Shown piece by piece: positions 12,001 to 24,065 of a DNA stretch of 64,000 nt. The DNA is from Edaphochlamys debaryana (lineage: Eukaryota; Chlorophyta; Chlorophyceae; Chlamydomonadales): assembly GCA_016858145.1 (NCBI GenBank), contig JAEHOE010000052.1, positions 1 through 64,000 on the forward strand. Reading direction: 5' to 3'. The position numbers and the translations under genes were made by a program. The notes under the pieces were generated by a model. That model saw only the letters and a list, made by a program, of their open reading frames with translations, made no database searches and was not told the origin of the DNA. Positions within the stretch are counted from its first letter, which is position 1; the number at the start of each line of letters is the position of its first letter.

Positions 12001-15000
12001 CGGAGAATCCGATGGCGTACCCCAGGCCGCCGTACACCCAGCCCTCCTCGCCCTTGATGCCGCGGAGCTCCAGGACGGCCTGAAGGGCGGGGGGAGGGCA
12101 ACGCATGGGCGCCGAGATCCAAAGATCTGGATCTGGATCTAGGTTCCAATGAATCTGTTGAAAGGGGAGTGCTGGAGCCCAGGGAAAGTCGCAAGCACCA
12201 AGCGGCGTTGCCGCGGCTGGTTGTACGCGTTAAGATCGCGTTAAGATCCGTGCTAGAGAGGAGCTTTGATTGCACGTCATGGGCTGCCTCAATCATCCGA
12301 ATGCAATGCCTGGGTCTTCAAGATACGAGCGGCCTGTCCTGTATGTTGTACTCTGCTTCCGTACCTGTCCGATGGTGGGCGCCCCAGGGGCGGGCGACGC
12401 GGGGGCCCAGGCGGGGGATCCCAGCTCGTTGGCCGCCATGGCGCGGAAGATCCAGGCCATAGGCGAGATCCAGTAGAACCAGATCCTGTGTACGGAAAGA
12501 TGCAGATGAAGATGCAGATGTTGATGGCAGGTTGATGTTGATGGCAGGTCAACATGATGAATTGTCATGCAGGAACAATCTGGGCGCGTCCATGGCACCC
12601 GCGGTACCCACAACCACAGCCCCTTCCCCCCCAACCTCAGCTCCATCCCCGCAGCTTCTCTCATGCCCCCCGATCCCTTGTACGGCAACTCAGCCCCGCA
12701 CCGTACGACTTACCACCAGGGCGGGATGGACGCTGCGTGGGTCAGAGGGCGGGAAGGGGTAGGTGGGGGGAGAAGGGCGGGGAAAAAAGTTGTGTGACAA
12801 GGGGACAAGCGAGGTAGTGGAAAGAGGGCGGCCTGCGCCCCAGCCCTGAGGCGGTAGCGGTGCAGACGGCCCCGTTACTCAGCAGATGGCAGCGCGCTTG
12901 GCAGCTCCCAGCCTGGCAGCTGATACGGCTGTCATTGAGTAATCGTACATGTAGTTGTGTAGTTCTGGGTAATCAACCCTCTCGCATCGCAAGCTACCCA
13001 CTGGGCGCGATGGGCAGGCCGCTGATGATGACGTTGATCATGAGGTACACCTGGGCGGTTGGCGGCACCATCAGTCATGCAACGGTTAGTTAGTTGGTTG
13101 GTTGGTTGGCGGTTCGGTACAGATTGCCACATGGGTCCGCTCGGTGACCGCCATTCGGTTGGTGAAGGTGAGCGCATTATTGCCGTGCATCTGCCCGCCC
13201 TCCCACATGCCACCCCGCCCCATACACATGCAGCCTGCCGCCAGAACTCCTCCCCCGCGCCAGCCCGCCAGTATTCAGCCCCAATCAGTACAGTCAGCCA
13301 GGAGGGTGGCCCCTCCTCCTGGCCCCACCACTCCCGCGCCTCACCGCTCCCAGGCCCTGCAGTCAGAGCGGGCAAGTTAAGGGCGGGGAGGGAGGGGCAA
13401 GCCAGGCTTAGAGGCTAAGACATAACAGTTGGGACGAAGCGCTTGGGCCAGTCTCCGAACCGTTTCAGGTAAGAGCAAAAGCCCGTCCACGTTGTCGGCC
13501 TGTCGGCCCTCCCCCTGCACCCCGCCCCTCAAGCACCCCCCCTACCCCCCCACCCCTTTCACCCCCCCCCTCCCCCCCACACACGCACCTGGGTGATCGT
13601 GGCCTGGCGGCAGATAGATCCCAACAGCTGCGGGGGGGAGGGAGAAGTAAAGGGGGTAAGGGATGAGGGGCAAGGGGGGGGGGAGACCAGCAGGAGTCCT
13701 GAGGCCAGATGGGTCCCAGCAGCTGGGGATTGGGGGTGGGGTGACGGGTGTGGAGGGGGTGGGGTGACGGGTGTGGAGGGTTGGGGTGACGGGTGTGGAG
13801 GGGGTGGGGTGACGGGTGTGGAGGGGGTGGGGTGACGGGTGTGGAGGGGGTGGGGTGACGGGTGTGGAGGGGGTGGGGTGACGGGTGTGGAGGGGATGGA
13901 GGGGTGCGGGGCGGAGGGGTGGAAAGGGGGCCTCCCCCTCCCCCTCTGAACTCCCCTCCACCTGGAACGTGATGATGGAGTTTAAGCCGGCGGCAAAGAT
14001 CAGAGACCAGAACAGGAAGAACCTGGGGAGGGGAACAGGGGTAGAGGCAAGAGGGGGAGGGAGGCATGAGGGGAGAGAGGGGGAAGGAGGATGGGCAGGA
14101 GGGAGGGGCCAGCAGAGACCAGAATGAAGAATGAACAGTGAAGAATCTGGGGCGGAGAGGCCAACAGGCGGATCAGACCAGACTCATACGGTATGTATCA
14201 TGCCTACGCTCTGGTCCGGTCCGATCCGATCCGGTCCGGTCTGGTCCGCTCCTGTCTGATCCTGTCCAGTCCGGTCCGGTCCGGTCTGGTCTGGTCTGAT
14301 CCGGATCCTGCCGTACGCACCTGCCCGCGTCCAGCGTGAAGCCCACGGAGAAGTAGACCATGATGCAGTAGCCCACGCTCTGGGGGCCCGAGGGGGGAAA
14401 GGAGGGAACGTGTGTGTGTTTCGCCTGCGTGCCGTGACGTAAGGGGATGTGCCAAGCGCCGGCCACAGCGCTAAGCGGGAGGCAGGGGGACTGGGAGAGG
14501 GGTAGAGGGCTGCAGCTGGGGAGGAGGGGGACGCGTGGGGGCAGGTACGGGGCCAACCTACAGGCAGTCTCCCCCGCGGCCCCACCTGGATGAACAGGTC
14601 GGGCAGGCGCACCCTTCTCCGACACGTCCGTAAAACACACACACACTCTCTGACACCCCCCTCCCCCCTCCCCTCCCCCTCCACCCCCCCGGCCCCACCT
14701 GGATGAACAGGTCGGGCAGGCGCACCCTTCTCCGACACGTCCGTAAAACACACACACACACACACACACACTCTGACGGCTTCGCTGCCCCGCGCAACCT
14801 ATGCGTCCGCTGGCAGTGCCAAGGTCGCCGCCTGCTCACCCTCGCTTTGCCTGCTCCCTACCCGGCTAGTAACCCTTCTTGCACCTCCCGTTTCGTGCCT
14901 CGCCATGCCTCCGACACTGCCTGACGTTGCTCGCCTGGGCCTCCGCGACCGCCCACCAGGTGCGTTGTGGGTTGCTGATCATGTTGTTGGCTTGCGGGGT

Positions 15001-18000
15001 TGTTCGCTGTTGCTTTGCCGGGCTCCGCACCCGCATGACCATGGCACTGCTAGCGGGCCGCTCCGCCTTAGCCAACAACACACGGCTATCCCACCACGAC
15101 ACCTCGGAGCTACGCAGTATGTACCTGGGTTCGGGTCTGGGCTTCGCTCGGGCTGCTCGGCTGGGTTCCGGTACTCCGCACTACTCTGCTGCATCGCACG
15201 CGCTCGCATTCTAGCTTCCCAATGGGTCCTCCCTAAACACACTCTGACACCCCCCTCCCCCCCCTCCCCTCCCCCTCCACCCCCCTACCCCCACCTGGAT
15301 GAACAGGTCGGGCAGGCGCATGATGATGCTGAAGGGGGGTGGGGGGGGGAGGGGAGGGGAGGGGGCTGAGGGTTGACGGGGAAGGGGGGAGAGTGGGGTC
15401 CAGGATTTGGGGAGCAAACGCAAGATGATGCGTAGGGGGAGGCAGGCAGGGCAGGTACGGGGGACAGAGGGCACGGCCAGGTCACGGCAGGGCACCTGGG
15501 GAGCCGAGGACGTCGCGTTACGGCACACAGTACGGCCCGGTATCGTACGGCATGCTGCCGTACATTATGGTACGGCACGCACCAGGAGGCCATGAAGGCC
15601 GAGGGCGTGAGGAAGCGGTGGTCCCTCTGCTTGTAGAACACCGCCAGGCGGCTGACGAAGATGGGCGCAAAGTTGAATCCCACCATGAAGATCGACATTA
15701 TGCTGCCGTACGCATGGGGGGGAGGCAAGAGGAGTGGGGGGGACGTGGCAGCTGAGTCGAGAGGGGAGCAAAGTGTCGGCCGAGATCAGGGAACAGGGGG
15801 ATAGGGTGAAGCTGGACATGAGGGGGGGAGGGTGATGAAGGGTCTGGGGACTAAGGGACCCTAGGGTTTTGAGATGCGTACGACAGCAGCCCCAGTGGAC
15901 CTGACGGCAACCGCGGTGCATCCGGCTTCCACCCTGCAAACAACAACAACTGCCAACCGCCAACCGCCAAACCCCACCTGAAGAAGCACACGCCCAGGAA
16001 GAGGTTGGCGTCGTTGGCCGAGTCGTGGGAGAGGTTAACGAAGGCGGTTGACACCAGGAAGGCCGTGAACAGGATCTGTCGGTTGGCGGTTGGTGGTTGG
16101 CAGTTTAATAGTTAGTCGGCGGAACCAACCAAGGCAGGGGACGCGGGCATCCGCGATCCGCCCAACCTGCCCGCGTGCGCCCCACCCCCCCAAACACTCG
16201 ACTTCCAACCACCAAACCACCCACCACCTCAACAAATCAACCCAACCACCTCCCAACCACAGACCAACCTGCCCCAGGCCCGCGTTGCTGAAGTCCATGT
16301 TGCGCTTGAGCAGGATCACCTCCCGCCCCAGGGCCAGGGTGAACATGTAGGTGCGGGAGACACCAAAGGGCTGACGTGTGATCACCAGGTCCTGACAGGG
16401 GGGGGAGGAGGGGGGGGAAGGGGGAGGGGGAGAAAGGGGGAAAGGGTCAGAGTAGACATTTGTTCGGTACGACTGTAGGCAAGTCCCCCGCAGACTCTTG
16501 CACAGTCCACACACCCGCCAGCCCCTCTGGCTCCCTCCCTCCCTCCCCCTGCCCCCCCTCTCCCCACCTGAAGCGGGTGCGTGTAGGGCGGTGCCGCCAG
16601 GGCCTCCTGCGCCGCCTTGCCCACGGAGCTCTGCAGAAAGGCCTGTGAAGGGAGGGGGCGGACCATGTTATCATTGAGTTTGGAGTTGAGACGAAGGCGG
16701 CGGACAGGGGCTTTGATGAGAGCTGCGGCCCCGCGAGGGCAGCCCCGCAGTCTGGCGAGTAAAGCGAAGGGCGGTGGCGGTGGGAACCTGGGGAAGCATT
16801 TCACGTACGGGAGGGGTTACCCGGTGACGCTTTGGGGAGCCCACACCCACGCACTTGTCTGCAGCAAACCGGCTGAACGGCGGGATCCCTCGCCAAGCCA
16901 ACGGCCGCACTCGCGACCGTGGCCGGAGTGCAACACCCCATCCCACCACCCTTCATTCCTCTCTTCCACCACTCTTCATTCCTTTCCCCCACCCCTGTCA
17001 CGGTCGTGCCGTCCCCCACCATCCCACCCCATCCACCCTCCTCCTGCCGCACGCAGAGCAGCAAGATTCACCCACCACCAGCACCCCACCCCCACCTCCT
17101 CCCCATTGCCCAGACCCTTCCCCACCCCCCCTCCACACCTGGCGCATGCGGCGCGGCGAGATCCATGCGTTGCAGCCCACCGGCAGCGCCTGCGTGCGGT
17201 AGCGGGACTGGTCCGCGGGGGAGGCAACCACCTCCTGCGGGGGCGGGATGGGGGGTGGGGGGCAGGCGGATGGAGCAAGGGGAAGGGGGAGCTGGGGAAA
17301 GCGACCGCGCGGTGGTAGCCGGCCGGTGTGTCATGGGCTGGTCACGTGCACCGGGGAAGCGTGGGCGTGGTATGAGCGGTTGTGAGGTTGAGCCGTAGGC
17401 GCGTGTGTGTGGGGGGCAGGGAGGGCGGGTTACAAGCGGCGGCGGCGGCGGCGACAAACTTCTCTCTACCTGGGAGCCAGCGTATGTGGCCCCACGGCCT
17501 GCATGCCCCCGGCGGGAGAGCAACACAACCAGATGCACCCAGAACTAGATCCATGGATCCAGAATTTCATGCCCCCCTCCCTCCCCCCATCCCCAACCAC
17601 GTGCCTATGCGAAGTCCGCCAGGTTCTGCTCTGGCGCAACAAGTTCCACCCCGACCTGGATCCGTAGATCCACGGATCCATCATCTCATGGCCCTCCCGC
17701 CCCATCCCCAACCACGTGCCTGTACGAAGTCCGCCAGGTTCTGCTCCGGCGCCGGCTGCAGCCCCAGGGAGCCCAGGAAGGGCTGCAGGGCCTCGACCGG
17801 GCCGTGGTACACGATGATGCCGGCTGTGGGAGTCATGGGGGGGAGGGGGAAAGGGGGGAGTGAGCATGTGACAGAGCTCAAAGGCTGAGTGCTGTGGGTG
17901 TGCTGCGCGGCTGGCAAAGTAGCGAATAGGCGTACGGGCACGACACGCGGACTCCTCGCGATAGTACACACACAGCACAGCCCTGAACAGTGGTGACTCA

Positions 18001-21000
18001 TGCTGACTCACCCGCCATTAGGATTACGTCATCGAAGCACGCCACCAGCTCGGGCGAGGGCTGCAGCAGGCTGATCAGGAACGTGGTCTGGAGGGGGCGG
18101 GGGTGGAGGGGGGGGTAGAAGGGACCAGGGAATGGGGGTTTACCGGCTTGTTCCGGGGGGGGGGGAAGGGGGAGGGGCAGGATGAACCAGCCCAAGGGCG
18201 GGGTCAACGCTTAGTCAGAACCGCAGGCTGCACACGCGCGAAGCATGCTTATCCCCGTACGCCGTACGCACGTTCATGATCTTGGTCACGTTCCGCAGCG
18301 CCTTGGCGATCGCGAGCGCTGACGCGGCGTCCAGACCGTTGGTGATCTCATCCGCCATCAGCACGCGCTGCATGCCAACCGCCATCTCGCCTGTGTACGG
18401 CAGTACGGCAGATTAGGGAAGACAAGATGGATGTGAACTTCCTCGAAGCTAGGGAAAGGGCTGAGCATGCTGTTGTGCATGGCTGGGCAGCGGCATGCAA
18501 AGGCTAGCAGGCACGGTGCAAAGCGCAGTGAACGGGAAGTGGGAACTGGGGACAAGGTTCGCGGTAAGGAAGGCCAGCAAACGGGCATTCCCGGCCTACA
18601 ACATCTCTGGCGAAAGCAAAGCGCGGGGCCGTGTGGCGTGCTCCGCGCGAAGCTTCGGGGGGATAGGGGGCCGAGGATGGACGCGGGGCCAATCACAGTT
18701 CCACGCCTACCGGTGACAAAGTGTTGCCCGTACCGACTCCTCAACGGATACAAGAAGCTTGAGGTGAAATAGCAACATCGCTCTTGGTTCGGGCTTGGTC
18801 AGCGAGGTTTGGCCGAAGTCGGAACGCAGCGACCTCGCAACAGCTGCGCGCAAACTTGTCGGAGCTACCCCGCTCTTAGATTCAACATGTTCGAAATGTA
18901 TCGAAACGAATGTTTGAGTTTCTCCTTGGGCTATGGGCGCGAGGTGGTGCGACTGCCTTCCCAACATGCTGAGTTCGCGTGGGACAAGGAAACGATAGCT
19001 CGTGGCATCGCGGGTGAGGCGTGAATCGCATGTCCGTGTGTGACACAGGCACGAAACGAAACAGTGTTTGGGTAAAGGGCGGAAAGGGGGCGCGCTGCGT
19101 GGAGGGCGCGGCAGGCGGCACACTGCGCTGCCAGAACGTATGCCGTACTTGGTGCACGTCGTACACTGCATTACTCACCGTACGTCACGCGCCGCTTCTG
19201 GCCTCCACTGATGCCCTTGAGCATGTCGTTGCTGCGTGTGGGGTGGGGTTTAGGGGGCATTGGGGGAGTAGATGAGCAGCCTGAAGCGGGCCTGAGGCAG
19301 CCGGCGGCACAGCCCAGTCACCGGCCCTGCTGACCATCCTCAACTCCAGGGGGTGATAAAACCCCATAGAACATCACCCTTTCCCATGCTTGCTCAATCT
19401 CTTCTTTGTGGGTGGACCAGAGCCTTTCACGCCCCATCCCTCTTCCCTCTTGCGCTTCCTGCCCCCCTCCCCCCTCACCCCACGAAGGTGTCCATCACGT
19501 GGTCAATGGCCAGCAGGCGGGCCATGTTCTGGTTGGGGAGGGGCGGTTGGAGCGGTTGGGTTGGCAGTTGTTGGGGGCAACGACCAACCGCCAACCCGCC
19601 AAACAAGCAGCGACCACTCACCGCCCGGCCGTGCCTCCGAGCAAACACCGCATGCCTCCCCCGTTCTGGCCTCAACGCCTCATCCCCCCCGGGCTCACCC
19701 CCTCCCTTCTGGAGGCGGATCCTCCTGTGACCACCACATCCTACCCCGTTCCTGCGCCCCGTCCCCCGGGGGGGCGCCCTGCATGCGCACGCTCTGCTGG
19801 CCGCGCAGCCCTGTGGCCCACGGCCCCTACGGATTCCGCGGCCGACACCCTTGCCCGTGTCCGTGTGGCAAAACCAACCGCCTTCAACTTCCCCCCCATC
19901 CCCTCTCAACCTCTCGGGCCGCCCCCCTGCCGGTGCTCCCGTCGCCCTTGCCGCCGCCCCCACATCATCCCTCCCTCCCTCCGTCCCTTCCTCGCGGGGT
20001 CTATCCCCGTGGGCCCCCCTGGGCCCCCCTGGGCCCCCCTGGGCCCACCTCCACGATGGCGCGGGCCGCGTGGGGGCCCTTGGCCTGCGTCAGTGACATG
20101 AGCTTGTCCAGCTCCACGTCATCGGGCTGGGGTGAAGGGGGGGGTGCACGTGGGGGGCCGGGGGGGGTCAGGAGATGGATGACGTAAGGGGCTTGATGTG
20201 TGGGATCTCAGGGGCAGGGGGGATGGGCTGGTCCCGTTCCACGTCGCCAGGCTGTACAGGGTGCGTACAGGGAATGTACCGCAAGGCAATAATCGGATGG
20301 CAGAAACGCAGCAGGCTTGGAGCAACTTAACAGGGCAGGGCGGCATGAGGCGATGCGGAGGCGGATGCTGCCAGTTCCGGGATCCAAGGCCCGCAAGCAA
20401 GATCCGGAACCCACCTCCATCCCGGCCTCCTTCTCCCGCTTAGTCATCTCCTTGTACAGGTCTGCGCCAGAAGCGGGGGGGCGCCAGGGGCTCAGGACCC
20501 AGGGGTCGGTCGCGGCCATGCCGCTGGGGAAAGGCTCGGGCCTGCTCGGGCGGGGGCGGGGGGCCCCGCCGGGGGCAGGGGCAGGGGCAGGGGCAGGGGC
20601 AGGCCCGGCCCCTCCGCAAGAGGCCAGACCTCCATACCCCATTCTGCAGCCCCCACCCCCCCAACAACCACCCCCCCACTCCCCACCCGCCCACGCATGT
20701 TCGTGCCGTGACCTCCTCCCCCTCCCCCTCCCCCTCCCCCAGCAGCCCCTCCACCCTTCCCCCCCTCCCCCCCCGCCGGTGCCCCCTCCGTGGCCCCGCC
20801 CCCCTTCCCCGGCCCCGCCTACCCCCGCCACCCCCCAGCCCCCTCGCTTCCACCCACCCAACCCATCCCTCCCAACCCCCACCCCCCCACCCCCGCCCAC
20901 CCTTGAGCATGCCGGTGCCCCTTCCTGCTCCGCCCCCCTGCACCCCTACCCCACCCCCTCCACCCCTCCCCTCAGCCCCCCCTCCCCCTTCCCCCCCTTC

Positions 21001-22634
21001 ACCCCCCTGAACCCACCCCTCAGCATGCCGGTGCCCTGGCAGGCCGCTGCGAACTCCAGCGTCTCCCGCACCGTCAGCTCCGCCAGGTGGTTCTCGGTCT
21101 GGCTGCGGGTTGGGATGGGTAGGCGGTAAGAGCAAGGGTGAGGGGTGAGGAGTGAGAGGGAGAGGGAGTGGGGGTCGGGCTGCGGGCACCGGTACGCGGC
21201 AGAAGTATGTAGGCCCCCGCCCGCCCCGGCACACCCTCCCGCGGGCCTCGATCGCCTTGCCACACCCTCCCCATCCACCCCACGCCAAGTCCAGCAGCCC
21301 CCACCTGATGTAGGTGGCCGTGCGCGGGATCTGGAGGTCCTTGCCGCTCGTGGGGACGCCGTTGTAGTACACCTGTACGGCAAATGTACGGCAATGGGGC
21401 GCGCACACGAACCAGGCCCACCCCAGGCCCATCCCAGGCCCACCCCAGGCCCACCTCGCCGTACAGGTGCAGCCCCCCCGCTCCACCCCGGTACGCCTTG
21501 TCCTTCTCCCTGCAAGGCGGGGGGGGGGGGCGGGGAGCCTCAGGGGGTTCGTTGTGCGGGGACCAACCCTCACAGGCCTTCACAAACGTCCTGCTACGCA
21601 GCGAGGCGGGCTCGCCCCCCGAAAAAAAATGGGAACGCTATGCTTATAGGGGCCGTGCAGCGTCGTCCGGATGATAACGAAGGGGGATACAGCTCGCCGC
21701 AACGAAGGGGGCGTTTGAGGGGGCCAGCGTGCCGAGGTGGAGCGCTGAGGGAGGGGCGAGTCCACTCTTGGGGCAGCCCGGGGACGTGGGCAAGGACTAC
21801 CGTAACTTCAGCCCCAATAGCAGGGCGTGATGAGCAGGCCGTCTAACCCACCGCTTGGCTTTGAAGCGCGCAGATTCCCGACTCGTAGAACGACACGGTA
21901 TGCCATCGCCAGGATGCCGACGTAGTGCCGAGTATTTTAGCATTGCTTCGACCTTCTCTAACGACGTCTATGCCAATGCTCACGATGCTGGCATTCGCGC
22001 TTGCGGTATCGCTACGCGCACGTCCCTGCCTCCGATGCGTCGCGCGTTCAACTTTCGTGGCCAGCTGTATCTTATCGAAACGGCGGGCTTCTTCAGCTCG
22101 GCGGTTCGGCACCCGGCATGCGGCCGAGTGAATCATCACTGCTCTCAAAAATGAAGTTCGGCGATAACAGGTGGACAAGAGCGAGCAAAGGGCTGTCTGC
22201 TTGTGCTCCCGCCCGCAAGCTGCACGCGGACCGGACCGAATCGGCGGATCGTTCACACTTTGGGGGGACGCTTTGACTGTTAGTATAACAGCAGCGTCGC
22301 GCTTGTGCCGCCGTCCAGGGCCTATTCATGCAGCACCAAATTCTAATCTCACTCCCCCATCGCGTCCCTTTTTGAGTCAGCCAGGCGTTTCGGGGCGAAT
22401 TAATCTAAGGGCCGGGGGGTGCCTTAGACCCCAAAAGCCCCGTCTTGCCCCTGAAGGGGCGAGCCAACCCTGGAACTGCCTCTGCTGCTGCTGAGCGGTC
22501 GAGGCCTGGGTTTGCCCCCAAGTCGCCCTTCCACCTTTCCTCCTATCCGGCATTGGGCAACCCTCGCTCGGGGCGTTGCTGGCCGCTGTGCGAGATAGCT
22601 GGACATGCGCGCAAGGTGTTTACGGGGCTTTAGC

Positions 22635-22724
<90 letters not shown>

Positions 22725-24065
22725 TGCCCAGCCGCGGGTCGAAGGGGTTCTGTGCCAGGAGCTGACCCGCCAGGGCGCGTAGGAGCAGGCTGCGGCCTGG
22801 GGCGGACAGGGGGGAGGGCAGAAGAGGGCAGGGTTATAACAGTGAGAAGCCAGAGATGAACAGCAACAAGGACAGGGTTCGAGGGCGTGGGGATGGCTGG
22901 ATAGCCCGGAGGGTCCCGGGTCGGAGGGAGGCTGCGGCCTGTGGTCGGCAGTTTGCAGCAGAGGTGGGGGAGTAGGGGGAGCCATAGGTGAAGGCGATCC
23001 GAGGTTTGATACCGTACGGCAGCTGGATTAGCCCGATCGATACGGGCAGGCCGCCGCGGTTGGGGCACGCGTGTTACTTCAGCTGCTGGGTACCGGGTAC
23101 CGGGCTGCTCGGATCAGCCAGGCAGGGTGAGAGGCAGGTGCGGGGAGACACCGTGTCTCGCCGCCTTGATTGGCCACGTGACCCCACCCCACCTGATCCG
23201 GGTGGCCCCAGGAGGAGCGTCATGCGGCCGGGTGTCAGCAGGCCGCTGCCCGCATCCAGGATCGTGGTGCGGGGAGGGGTCTTGCAGAGGCCGCTGCTGG
23301 AGCTGGCGCTGACGGGGGGCGCGCCCTGCGTGCGGCGGATTCGTCAGGCGAGGGCGTGCGGGGCTAGCGGGGCGTGTTGGAGGGGGTGCTGGGGAATGAA
23401 GTCTGGTGGGAAGAAGACCGCCGGAATCCCGACCGAGAACTCTTCGTCATCGAGGAGGAACGGTTGCACGGGAGGGCGGGCGAGAGGCGCACGCACGGCC
23501 ACGCATGCACCCTCGCTCCACGCCGTTTGCCCCACGCCCCCGTCCCATGGCCCGTCATGCATCACCCCGGCCGGCGCCCCGGTCGGGCCTGTAGGTCGAG
23601 GTGCGAGGTTTGGGCCCCGACTCGTGTGCGACCTCAGAGGTTCGAGTTCGACTCTATTGATTATTGACTCCCGCCGCCCGGCGCACCAGCAGCTCCCACC
23701 TGACAGACACACAGCCTCACCTTGCCGCGCTTGGGCGCCGGCGTAGGCACATCGACCTTGAGGTTGCTCCAGCGGACCTCGATTCCGGGCGTTGTGAGGC
23801 CCACCCTGGAGACCGGGACTCGATAGGCGGTCATGCGAGTAATGTATCCGCCGTATCTGCGGCACGCCCGCTGTGCCACTCACCGCTTCAGGCGGTCTGC
23901 AATCTTGGTGATGACGAGTCGCTGGTCGCGCTCGCCCTCGGTGACCGCGTCAATGGCATTCGCAATGTCTTGACGGGACGGCAACGCCGGCTTGAGCTTC
24001 TGCTTGGGCACATCGTCAATCTTCTCCTTGCATTCAGCCCACTTGGGAAAGCGAATCAACAACAT
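3004..24065 (-). CDS. Full-size ABCG/PDR-type ABC transporter (NBD-TMD-NBD-TMD), complete upstream tandem copy
   Basis: A plasma-membrane-type exporter in reverse (NBD-TMD)x2 order, in about 35-40 exons. NBD1: exons 23884-24065, 23721-23805, 23193-23325 and 22724-22796 have consistent phases and give Walker A GPPGSG-RSLLL (Arg for Lys). Next come [12 protein letters not shown] (21.3 kb), Q-loop [18 protein letters not shown] (21.1 kb), signature [18 protein letters not shown] across an intron (19.2/18.4 kb) and Walker [14 protein letters not shown] (18.3 kb). TMD1 spans about 17.2-11.8 kb (for example [37 protein letters not shown]). A charged, Ala-rich linker lies at 11.38-10.95 kb. NBD2 has Walker [21 protein letters not shown] (10.3/10.05 kb), [26 protein letters not shown] and [12 protein letters not shown]2 runs to the stop at 3004 ([36 protein letters not shown]; end RLNFQMR). 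The substrate is unknown. Several introns carry duplicated exon edges, so the exact splicing of a few exons is uncertain. Confidence 0.9.
9265..9535 (-). repeat. Three copies of an exon start in the ABCG NBD2 region
   Basis: GCGCCTCCTCCACGGTGGCCT (two of three perfect) followed by a G tract occurs at 9267-9287, 9387-9407 and 9507-9528. On the coding strand each reads C tract, AG acceptor, then ATVEEALL. Only the first continues into [17 protein letters not shown]. Confidence 0.85.
13733..13900. repeat. ~23-bp minisatellite in an ABCG intron
   Basis: Seven tandem copies of GGGGTGACGGGTGTGGAGGG with 3-4 spacer bases. Confidence 0.9.
14212..14305. repeat. 5-bp GGTCC/GATCC-type array in an ABCG intron
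   Basis: An imperfect array of GGTCC, GATCC, GGTCT and TGTCC pentamers, about 18 units. Confidence 0.8.
14581..15340 (-). repeat. Three copies of the LPDLFIQ exon edge in ABCG TMD1
   Basis: CACCTGGATGAACAGGTCGG followed by GCAGGCGCA occurs at about 14585, 14696 and 15294. The coding strand gives RLPDLFIQ followed by a GTGGGG donor. The two left copies share a further CCCTTCTCCGACACGTCCGT block. The right copy is preceded by IIM and an acceptor. Confidence 0.85.
22622..22725 (-). repeat. 7-bp minisatellite at a splice donor
   Basis: About 13-14 copies of CCGCCCA (TGGGCGG on the coding strand) directly follow the exon ending at 22724 in the ABCG gene. The equivalent position in the tandem copy (about 960-975) has only a vestige. 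Confidence 0.9.

Noticed and set aside
20440..21573. Long minus-strand open frame over 377 codons in ABCG
   Set aside because: It includes real exons (about 21.03-21.5 kb and 20.42-20.46 kb) but reads through G-rich introns; the Gly/Arg-rich middle is intron translation.
22622..22725. CRISPR-like array
   Set aside because: Units are 7 bp without spacers; it is a simple minisatellite in a eukaryotic intron.
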